Shown: positions 9,225 through 15,347 of the stretch, piece after piece
How the letters are laid out: every line of letters starts with the position of its first letter
How positions within the stretch are numbered: the stretch's first letter is position 1
From: JAVJRN01 sp040218415
GTDB lineage: Bacteria; Bacteroidota; Bacteroidia; Cytophagales; Cyclobacteriaceae
Length of the DNA stretch: 64,000 nt
Reading direction: 5' to 3'
Assembly: GCA_040218415.1 (NCBI GenBank)
Contig: JAVJRN010000029.1
Coordinates: 236,435 to 300,434 of the forward strand
The notes under the pieces: generated by a model
Databases searched by the model: none
Seen by the model: only the letters and a program-made list of their open reading frames with translations
Told to the model about the DNA's origin: nothing
Made by a program: the position numbers and the translations under genes

Positions 9225-9989
9225 TTACTTCAACACTTTTTTATCCAATATAAACCTCGCCATATCTTTTCCCCAAGTTTGGTAGGTCAGCTTGGATGGG
9301 TGCACACCATCGCTGAAAAACTGTGCGGTTCCCGGGTCGATTTCCCATTTTCTCAACCATCCCTCCAAAGTAATCAAATCGGAATTGTAGTAGACATTCG
9401 GCATATTTTTTACCAGCTTTTCCAACGCTCGACCGTGTATTTCTACCAAGTTGCCTAAGACAAACTGGATAGCGGGCGTGAAGGCTGGGAAAAGTTTAAT
9501 GGGTGGCATATTGGCAAACACAATGGGCGTATCTGGATATTTCTTTTGCACGTCATCAATAATTGCTTTGATATCACGCACCCAGACCCACGGTCTATTG
9601 AGTGTAAAAGCATCATTTCCACCAAGTCCTACAACAATCAGGTTGATATTTTGATCCATGATTTTTGGGAGGAGTTTACTGCGAACTCGTGCAGCAGTGT
9701 AGCCACTACGTGCGTACACCTTCCAAGAAACTTTCATATTCAGACCTGCGGCCAATTCTTTCGCCAAAGCGCCAGTAAAACCTTCTTCGTGCGTTTTTAC
9801 GCCTACTCCGGCAATGGTACTTTCGCCTATAGCTAACATCTTGAATAGCCGGCCTTCTCCTACTTCTCCTTCGTTCCCTACAGCTTCAGCTAGTTTTGGT
9901 ATGCTGGCTCGCACTTTTTTACCTTGAAAATAAATGATCGGTAAAAGCGGAATAGAGACTATCGCACCAAGTATATATTTGAGATTCAT
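9225..9989 (-). CDS. SGNH/GDSL-type esterase
   Basis: 254-residue serine hydrolase of the SGNH fold. Seen: block I as MLAIGESTIAGVG (GES replacing GDS), block III as GLGGNDAF, and block V as FFSDGVHPS, giving the Ser, Gly, Asn and Asp/His set. The first 25 residues form a membrane anchor or signal (YILGAIVSIPLLPIIYF), so the enzyme probably acts in the periplasm or at the inner membrane. Such enzymes cleave acyl or acetyl esters of lipids or polysaccharides; the substrate cannot be told. It is convergent with the small barrel gene and on the same strand as the HExxH protein. Confidence 0.8.
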   Translation of the reverse strand: MNLKYILGAIVSIPLLPIIYFQGKKVRASIPKLAEAVGNEGEVGEGRLFKMLAIGESTIAGVGVKTHEEGFTGALAKELAAGLNMKVSWKVYARSGYTAARVRSKLLPKIMDQNINLIVVGLGGNDAFTLNRPWVWVRDIKAIIDDVQKKYPDTPIVFANMPPIKLFPAFTPAIQFVLGNLVEIHGRALEKLVKNMPNVYYNSDLITLEGWLRKWEIDPGTAQFFSDGVHPSKLTYQTWGKDMARFILDKKVLK

Positions 9990-10069
9990 AAGGTCGATAA
10001 ATAAGGAAAAAGCTACTTAAAATGGTTTTCTAATCAGTTTCAAAAGTTGAAAAGCCTTTCATTTTTCAC

Positions 10070-11032
10070 TTAATCAGCATAACCGCCTGCTTTCAATTTA
10101 ACGATGACAGATTTGGTTATTTCCGGATTTGGTAAGTCTTCTTTATTGGAAAGCGCCAGAGCAAAATTCTCTGCCATAATCTCCTCTGGATGAATAATGT
10201 ACTTGGTGTTTTTACCTACCTGTTCAAAAAAATTAGTCACGTCTTTCATGCCTAGTATTTGAGGTTGATCGTCGGTGAGATAGGCTTCCTTTGGCGTAGA
10301 AGCAGTTAATTTCAGCAACCCCACATTGACATAATCAAAAAATCGACCAGAAGTATAAGGCTTGTCAGCATAGAGAATCATCATATAATCAGACGAATCA
10401 TTCTCGGATTTTAGTTGAATAAAAGCATCCGTTTGAGGTGCGTCTGGATTAGTAATCCTTGAGGCCAAAATCTGGTTTGGATAAGCAACCGAGTTCATCA
10501 TTTTGAATCCAATGATCTCATACATAGCCGCTCTAAATTGACTGTTGTGTCTGGTCAAAACATGAAAAAGTTCGTGCAATATCAAATGATCCAATCGCTC
10601 TTTTTTATTACTTAGGCCTTCCTTGAATACAACATAATTTCCTCTTGTATAAGCGGTCGCTTCCCCTTCTTCTTTGGCCGTTGTTTTTACAAAAAAAATG
10701 GTGTCGGGTAAGTCCAAGTTAACCTCCGTTTCGCTGATTTGCTTATCAAGTCGTTTCAAGGCTCTTGCAATGATCTTTTGCTCTTTTTCAGTCCAAGCTC
10801 TCACTTGCGAGTTGATCAAATCAAACAATGCTTCACGGCTACTTCCTGTTTTTTGCATTCGTGAATCAATATCAAATTGACTCCAACTAGAGGTAAAATC
10901 ATCTTCCTCAGCAAGGAATTTTTGCGCTTGCTCCACTGAGGCAAACTGCACCGTATTAGTGAGGGATTTTTGGCTCGTCACGTCAAATGTTAGTAAGAGG
11001 AGAATAATTAATGTTTCGCTTAGTATTTTCAA
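10070..11032 (-). CDS. Exported HExxH metallopeptidase-like protein
   Basis: 320 residues with an N-terminal signal peptide (LIILLLLTFDVTSQ). The core motif is LILHELFHVLTRHN, a zinc-binding HExxH; a third ligand may be the Glu of HPEEIMAENFALAL further on, as in gluzincins. The context after HExxH (MYEIIGFKMMNS) and HPEE resembles bacterial proteins of unknown function annotated as putative zinc peptidases. It is preceded and followed by short non-coding gaps and seems monocistronic. The catalytic role is inferred from the motif only. Confidence 0.6.
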   Translation of the reverse strand: MKILSETLIILLLLTFDVTSQKSLTNTVQFASVEQAQKFLAEEDDFTSSWSQFDIDSRMQKTGSSREALFDLINSQVRAWTEKEQKIIARALKRLDKQISETEVNLDLPDTIFFVKTTAKEEGEATAYTRGNYVVFKEGLSNKKERLDHLILHELFHVLTRHNSQFRAAMYEIIGFKMMNSVAYPNQILASRITNPDAPQTDAFIQLKSENDSSDYMMILYADKPYTSGRFFDYVNVGLLKLTASTPKEAYLTDDQPQILGMKDVTNFFEQVGKNTKYIIHPEEIMAENFALALSNKEDLPNPEITKSVIVKLKAGGYAD

Positions 11033-11183
11033 CGGTCTATCGTCTTTATTGGATAAGATTAAAGCTAGTCATTGAGATCATTTAATTTCTATTAGTAAAA
11101 GAAAAATGACGTGAAGTCAATGCTGAATAAAATGAGCGATCATCTATTTTAGGATGATGCTTTATAAGAGAGCACGTTGATTT

Positions 11184-11894
11184 TCAACGAATGATCCGCT
11201 TATTCTCCACCGTAATCTCAGATCCCTCAGCTAGCATGACACTCGAAGGTTCACACTCAGCGAGAAAGCCGAATTCCCGGCCATAAACCAATTCAAAATC
11301 CACGTCAACATGATGGTCTAACACCTTATAAATTAGCCATTTCGGATGGGTTACTTCATATTCGACAGACTTGCTTTTTCCTGCTTTGGAATATCCCCAA
11401 TAATGCTCGGTGATGAACTCTGTCAAGGAGTTTGGCACCATATCTTTCGGTTTGAGCTCGGTTTCTACGCGAAGCACATTTGCTATCTTTTTCTTTGTCC
11501 AGCAATATTCGACAGCTAGGCGATCAGGTTTTGCTTCCCAGCTGTGAGACATTTTCAAAGTCTCATAGTGCTCCTTATAAATGGTATTGGCTACAAAGCT
11601 TAGTGCTCGTTTCGGGACTATTTCTTTAATAAATACCACCCCTCTTTTCCACTCTCCATTGTCAAAGTGGCGCACATAGAAGCGAAGGTTTACTTCTTCA
11701 AAATGACGATGAAATGGAATGGGAATACCCAACAGCCGCGTATTTTGAAACATAAAACCTATTAAACTCACATAACATTTCCCTCCCCATAAGTCCAGCT
11801 CTGTGCCATAAGGAACATATTTGGTTAAGAGGTTAGGGTCAATTTCATAATTTACCATGGCGAGTTTGCGCCATTCTGCTTTTAAAAAACTCAT
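11184..11894 (-). CDS. YqjF-like DUF2071 family protein
   Basis: About 236 residues matching the DUF2071/YqjF family: starts MSFLKAEWRKLAMVNYEID, then LTKYVPYGTELDLWGGKCYVSL and a conserved NLRFYVRH. The biochemical role of the family is unknown; members are often redox- or stress-induced. The frame is open to 11948, but ATG 11894 is preferred because it gives the usual family N-terminus and avoids overlapping the upstream gene, whose stop is at 11914. It is the last gene of the set that begins at 12650 and lies beside the GbsR-type regulator. Confidence 0.8.
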   Translation of the reverse strand: MSFLKAEWRKLAMVNYEIDPNLLTKYVPYGTELDLWGGKCYVSLIGFMFQNTRLLGIPIPFHRHFEEVNLRFYVRHFDNGEWKRGVVFIKEIVPKRALSFVANTIYKEHYETLKMSHSWEAKPDRLAVEYCWTKKKIANVLRVETELKPKDMVPNSLTEFITEHYWGYSKAGKSKSVEYEVTHPKWLIYKVLDHHVDVDFELVYGREFGFLAECEPSSVMLAEGSEITVENKRIIR

Positions 11895-11913
11895 TAAATA
11901 TCTTGTTAAGGTT

Positions 11914-12282
11914 TCATAATCGATAATGTCTAAATCTTTCCATTTCATCCATCGCCACCAGAAATAAGATGGCGAATGCCCAAGGAATCATAAATAAGGC
12001 AATCATCCATTGATCTCCAGTCAGCCATTCAGGTTCGGTCATGCCTAATACAATAAGTAATATCAAATAAGCCCACGAACCAAAAAAATGGATTAGAAGA
12101 AGCAAAGGCCGATAAGACAGTTTCTTCATCAATAGGCTGCTCATGATTAATTGATAGACTCCCAAAAAGAATTCTACAAATACGACCTCAGCTAAAAAAC
12201 CACGATCAAAGGGAATTTGAACTGCCATGCTGAGCGCGAAAATCAGCATGGCGGATTGTATATAAAAATGTAGATTTTTCAT
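11914..12282 (-). CDS. Four-helix membrane protein of unknown function
   Basis: 122 residues with four predicted membrane helices (around residues 8-25, 30-52, 60-80 and 93-112). No family recognised. The start is two bases after the stop of the preceding membrane protein gene, so they are co-translated. With its neighbours it appears to be controlled by the adjacent GbsR-type regulator. A small transporter or membrane-stress role is only a guess. Confidence 0.65.
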   Translation of the reverse strand: MKNLHFYIQSAMLIFALSMAVQIPFDRGFLAEVVFVEFFLGVYQLIMSSLLMKKLSYRPLLLLIHFFGSWAYLILLIVLGMTEPEWLTGDQWMIALFMIPWAFAILFLVAMDEMERFRHYRL

Positions 12283-12284
12283 CT

Positions 12285-12650
12285 TTAGGCAGTTGCTTGT
12301 ACTTCCGATTTGGCCCTATTTCTCAATCTAAAAAAGACAAAAAGATTGAAAAAATGCATCGCTCCTAATATCAAGATGATTCCGCCTATTTTGATACTTA
12401 AAGTCTCGATAACGGCTTGTACATCTGGTATTTCACCGATGATCTTGAGTGTAAAAACTGCATAGCCAATGTTGATAAGGTAGAATCCGACGACCAACAA
12501 TTTATTGACACTGTCCGCCAAATCTTCATTTCCATGGAAAATATCAACAAGAAAAATTCTTCCATTTTGGAAAAGTGTTTTGGCTACCCAAAAGGTCAAA
12601 GCAATGGTGAGCAAAGTGTAAAACGAGTAAGTGATGATAAAGTAATTCAT
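12285..12650 (-). CDS. Membrane protein of unknown function
   Basis: 121 residues with three to four hydrophobic helices (residues 3-25, 45-70, 85-110) and a basic C-terminus (RLRNRAKSEVQ). I recall similar proteins next to GbsR/MarR regulators in Bacteroidota but know no function. It is the first gene of a three-gene set; a 27-base element resembling the one in the regulator's own promoter lies 39 bases upstream (12689-12715), suggesting direct repression. Confidence 0.65.
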   Translation of the reverse strand: MNYFIITYSFYTLLTIALTFWVAKTLFQNGRIFLVDIFHGNEDLADSVNKLLVVGFYLINIGYAVFTLKIIGEIPDVQAVIETLSIKIGGIILILGAMHFFNLFVFFRLRNRAKSEVQATA

Positions 12651-12688
12651 AATTGTATGTATTTAGTTTGTTTTCGATATATTCATTA

Positions 12689-12715
12689 ATTTCAGAAATT
12701 ATTGAAAGTTTAGTT
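12689..12715. promoter_or_regulatory. Candidate GbsR/MarR operator upstream of the membrane-protein set
   Basis: 27 bases that match 23 of 27 positions of the element at 13291-13317. The core is the dyad TTTCA-N8-TGAAA followed by GTTTA. A 14-base block, TTATTGAAAGTTTA (12699-12712), is identical in both copies. It lies between the regulator gene and the first gene of the set. Confidence 0.6.
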
Positions 12716-12765
12716 TGAAAATAAACCCACTCAGTGGGTCATCTTTTGGGAACTAAACCTGTTGG

Positions 12766-13260
12766 CTAAAGCTTCATTAACAGCTTGTAAAACCAGTTTT
12801 GATCAGATTTGACGAATTTATCTAGTACGCCATCTACCTTGTAAGAAAAGTCTTTCAGCTCTTGGGTCACTTCTTTAAATTCCTCCACCTCACTACCCGA
12901 GCCCGTAACGCCTTGCACTTGCTCCAATACTTTGATGATGGGTTCAATTTCTCTTCTTCTTCTCTCTCTAGACACTTGTCTGGCCAGCTCCCACACGTCT
13001 TTATCCGCGATGAAAAAGTCCTTGCGCTCCCCTATTCTATTTTCTTTTTGGACAATACCCCACTCTATCAAAGCACGAATATTCATATTCACATTCCCTC
13101 TGGACATTTGAAGCTCTTCCATCACCTCCTCGGCTGAAAGCGGCTCCTTACTTATCAAAAGCAATGCATGAATCTGCGCCATGGCCTTGTTGATACCCCA
13201 GCTTGAACCGAGAGTACCCCATGCTTGGATAAATTTTTGCTTTGCGTCTTTGTATTCCAT
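12766..13260 (-). CDS. GbsR/MarR-family transcriptional regulator
   Basis: 164-residue winged-helix regulator of the GbsR branch of MarR. Residues about 25-85 hold the DNA-binding domain (INKAMAQIHALLLIS, LSAEEVMEELQMSRGNVNMNIRALIEWGIV), followed by a wing KENRIGERKDFFIADKD and a C-terminal dimerisation helix. GbsR regulates osmoprotectant genes in Bacillus; the signal here is unknown. It probably represses itself and the downstream three-gene set, because near-identical elements sit in front of both units. Confidence 0.85.
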   Translation of the reverse strand: MEYKDAKQKFIQAWGTLGSSWGINKAMAQIHALLLISKEPLSAEEVMEELQMSRGNVNMNIRALIEWGIVQKENRIGERKDFFIADKDVWELARQVSRERRRREIEPIIKVLEQVQGVTGSGSEVEEFKEVTQELKDFSYKVDGVLDKFVKSDQNWFYKLLMKL

Positions 13261-13267
13261 CGTGAGA

Positions 13268-13298
13268 CAAACGTAGTTATACTTATTGTAGTTTCAAA
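13268..13298 (-). promoter_or_regulatory. Bacteroidota-type promoter of the GbsR/MarR gene
   Basis: Read on the minus strand: TTTG (-33 box, 13298-13295), 19 bases, then TACGTTTG (13275-13268), an exact match to the -7 consensus TAnnTTTG. The -33 box lies inside the candidate operator, so a bound repressor would block sigma factor. Confidence 0.65.
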
Positions 13299-13317
13299 AC
13301 TTATTGAAAGTTTAATT
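13291..13317. promoter_or_regulatory. Candidate autoregulatory operator of the GbsR/MarR gene
   Basis: Contains the palindrome TTTCAA-N6-TTGAAA and shares the 14-base block TTATTGAAAGTTTA (13301-13314) with the element at 12689-12715. On the minus strand a second half-similar copy follows (AAACT...CAATAAGT twice), forming a tandem. It overlaps the -33 box. Confidence 0.6.
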
Positions 13318-13436
13318 GGGTTTTTAACTCATCCATCGAATGCACCAATAAGAAACAAAATGAACCAAAACCTTTCTCTTGGAGAAAGAATCAGCGGATT
13401 GAAAATATGGGGATTGAATCTGAGATATTTAACCTT

Positions 13437-13463
13437 GAGCCGATTACACTATTTAATCGGCTC
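13437..13463. repeat. Hairpin operator 1 upstream of fic
   Basis: GAGCCGATTA (13437-13446), a 7-base spacer, then TAATCGGCTC (13454-13463): perfect 10-base arms. Both arms and the spacer length are repeated exactly 44 bases downstream. Confidence 0.75.
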
Positions 13464-13480
13464 ATTTTTTGATTACTTTT

Positions 13481-13507
13481 GAGCCGATTAAAATAAATAA
13501 TCGGCTC
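13481..13507. repeat. Hairpin operator 2, abutting the fic start codon
   Basis: GAGCCGATTA (13481-13490), a 7-base spacer of different sequence, then TAATCGGCTC (13498-13507). It ends three bases before the chosen fic ATG at 13511, where a ribosome binding site would be expected. Confidence 0.75.
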
Positions 13508-13510
13508 ACT

Positions 13511-14617
13511 ATGTATAACTGGCAACTTTCAGATTGGCCCAATTTTACTTTCGACAGGTCAAAAATCAAAGATGAACTCTTGTCTTTTGTGCAAGATACT
13601 GGTCGCTTGAATGGATGGTTGGAGGCCATACCAAGCGATTCACGCAATGAGGCTATGCTGGAAATAATGCTCTCAGAAGCCATCAATACTTCGGAAATAG
13701 AAGGGGAATTTCTTAGCCGAGAAGACGTGATGTCTTCTATCAAACGGAATCTTGGGCTTAACCCAACCATAAAAGAAGTAAAAGATTTGCGGGCGCAAGG
13801 TATAGCTGAGCTCGTGTTAGCCATAAGAACTTCTTTTGACCAACCTTTAACGAAAGAAACGCTTTTCGCTTTGCATCAAATGATCATGAAAGGAAATATG
13901 CGAATCAATACTGGTCAATGGCGCTTTCACCATGAGCCCATGCAAGTGGTTTCAGGCGCTATCGGCAGAGAGGTTGTACATTTTGAAGCTCCTCCATCTG
14001 CTATTGTTCCCAAGGAAATGGAGGCGTTTATCCGATGGTTCAACAATACAGCGCCTGGAGGATCATTAGAAATAAGTAATCCAAGCCACCGTGCGGCCAT
14101 TGTTCATCTCTACTTCGAAACCATTCATCCTTTCGAAGATGGAAATGGAAGAATTGGTCGAGCCATTTCGGAAAAAGCCTTGTCACAATCTTTGGGGCAT
14201 CCTGTGTTTTTAAGCTTGTCACGGACAATAGTACAAAACAAAAAAGCGTATTATGAGGCCCTGAAAAAAGGTCAACGATCAAACGATATTACTGGGTGGA
14301 TCAATTATTTTCAAGAGGTGATTATGGTATCACAGCAAGCAGCGCATGAGCAAATCAAGTTCCTCCTGAAAAAGACCAAATACCTAGATCTTCATCGCTC
14401 CGCGTTGAATGAACGGCAAATGAAAGTTATCCTGAGAATATTAAAAGAAGGGCCTGAGGGCTTTGAAGGTGGAATTACCGCAAAAAAATACATGACAATT
14501 TCCAAAACTTCGAAAGCAACAGCTACCAGAGACCTACAAGACATGTTATCCAAAAAGATGATCAAGACCAATGACGCCAAAGGACGAAGTACGTCTTATC
14601 GGTTGGTTTTTGAGTAG
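13511..14617 (+). CDS. Fic-family AMP-transferase with N-terminal inhibitory helix and C-terminal winged helix
   Basis: About 368 residues. The N-terminal region begins MYNWQLSDWPNFTF, the usual DUF4172 start, so ATG 13511 is preferred over 13469, which lies between the two hairpins. Residues 60-65 (TSEIEG) match the inhibitory [ST]xxxE[GN] helix. The active site is HPFEDGNGRIGR at 206-217, complete, with catalytic His206. The C-terminus (about 305-368, ITAKKYMTISKTSKATATRDLQDML) is a winged helix-turn-helix. Fic enzymes transfer AMP to proteins; this class is autoinhibited. The DNA-binding tail and the twin palindromes suggest that it represses its own gene. The target protein is unknown, and no separate antitoxin gene is present. 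Confidence 0.9.
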   Translation: MYNWQLSDWPNFTFDRSKIKDELLSFVQDTGRLNGWLEAIPSDSRNEAMLEIMLSEAINTSEIEGEFLSREDVMSSIKRNLGLNPTIKEVKDLRAQGIAELVLAIRTSFDQPLTKETLFALHQMIMKGNMRINTGQWRFHHEPMQVVSGAIGREVVHFEAPPSAIVPKEMEAFIRWFNNTAPGGSLEISNPSHRAAIVHLYFETIHPFEDGNGRIGRAISEKALSQSLGHPVFLSLSRTIVQNKKAYYEALKKGQRSNDITGWINYFQEVIMVSQQAAHEQIKFLLKKTKYLDLHRSALNERQMKVILRILKEGPEGFEGGITAKKYMTISKTSKATATRDLQDMLSKKMIKTNDAKGRSTSYRLVFE

Positions 14618-14784
14618 TCGCAAGTGGTTGAGTCTGGTGAGCACAATTTTGGCTTATCAACAACCATTGACGTTTGAAATTGTCGAAACCGAATGTTACG
14701 GCGGAATCACTCAGAAGAGGTGATTCTAGATTATCGACCAAAAAAAGTACTAGAACAAGCCTCCTCACATCTCTCCCATCAACT
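14618..14784. other. Non-coding stretch, nothing recognised
   Basis: First part of the 383-base gap between fic and padR. No gene or terminator was recognised; an antisense frame here looks random. Confidence 0.4.
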
Positions 14785-14885
14785 CCAAGTGCCGTTCCTA
14801 GCTACGATGCGTCAGGGATAGAGACGGCATCCTTTTTACTTTTTCAGTAAAAAGATATAGTCGATAGCCCGCCAGGACGCCCTCG
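14785..14885. repeat. REP-like hairpin element of Bacteroidota
   Basis: Contains the phrase AGAGACGGCATCC, a perfect hairpin CTTTTTACT (14833-14841) / AGTAAAAAG (14847-14855), then GATATAGTCGATAGCCCG. From memory, sequences of this form (GGCATC, U-rich hairpin, GATATAG, GATAGC) recur in many Bacteroidota genomes between genes. Whether it is a mobile REP-type repeat or a transcribed structured RNA is unknown. Confidence 0.5.
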
Positions 14886-14933
14886 AATTTAAAAACCCTA
14901 TTCTAGGCTCCAAATCATCTTTTTTAAATTTAT

Positions 14934-14999
14934 TCTTAAAAATAGAAACATATCCATTTTAGTGACGTATCCTATTTCATCTTAAAAATAGAAATATAT
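14934..14999 (+). promoter_or_regulatory. Tandem candidate PadR operator
   Basis: TCTTAAAAATAGAAA followed by C/T and ATAT occurs at 14934-14953 and 14980-14999, 19 of 20 bases identical and 46 bases apart, the second copy ending one base before the padR ATG. Position and duplication indicate autoregulation by PadR. Confidence 0.6.
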
Positions 15000-15000
15000 A

Positions 15001-15327
15001 ATGAAAGGATATCTAGGAGAGTTCGAGGAGCTTGTATTATTGACGATAGCGAATCTGAGTGATCAGGCTTATGGCGTGGCTATTTTGGAGGACATCCAGC
15101 ATAGAGCCAATCGCAAATTAAGCATAGGCGCATTACATTCCACACTCACTCGCCTTGATGAAAAAGGCTACATCACCTCCTACCTTGGTGATCCTACGAA
15201 CGAGCGAGGCGGACGAAGAAAGCGGTTTTTCCAACTAACCAGTCAGGCAATTACTGGGCTGAATGAAATGAAAGCACTTAGAGATCAACTTTGGGCGAAC
15301 TCCAAAGTGAACCTTTCATTGAAATAA
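15001..15327 (+). CDS. PadR-family transcriptional regulator
   Basis: 108 residues, the short PadR type: winged helix with LGEFEELVLLTIANLSDQAYGVAILEDI, IGALHSTLTRLDEKGYI and GGRRKRFFQLT, then a short C-terminal helix. PadR proteins are usually repressors induced by small phenolics, antibiotics or membrane stress. The ATG follows directly on a duplicated candidate operator, and the stop lies 20 bases before the permease gene, so the two form an operon in which the regulator probably controls both. Confidence 0.9.
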   Translation: MKGYLGEFEELVLLTIANLSDQAYGVAILEDIQHRANRKLSIGALHSTLTRLDEKGYITSYLGDPTNERGGRRKRFFQLTSQAITGLNEMKALRDQLWANSKVNLSLK

Positions 15328-15347
15328 CACATCACAAGCAACAAGCG

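Noticed and set aside
13225..13482. 85-codon plus-strand ORF covering the regulator promoter and first Fic hairpin
   Set aside because: Runs through the promoter, operator and hairpin; the protein shows no recognisable pattern.
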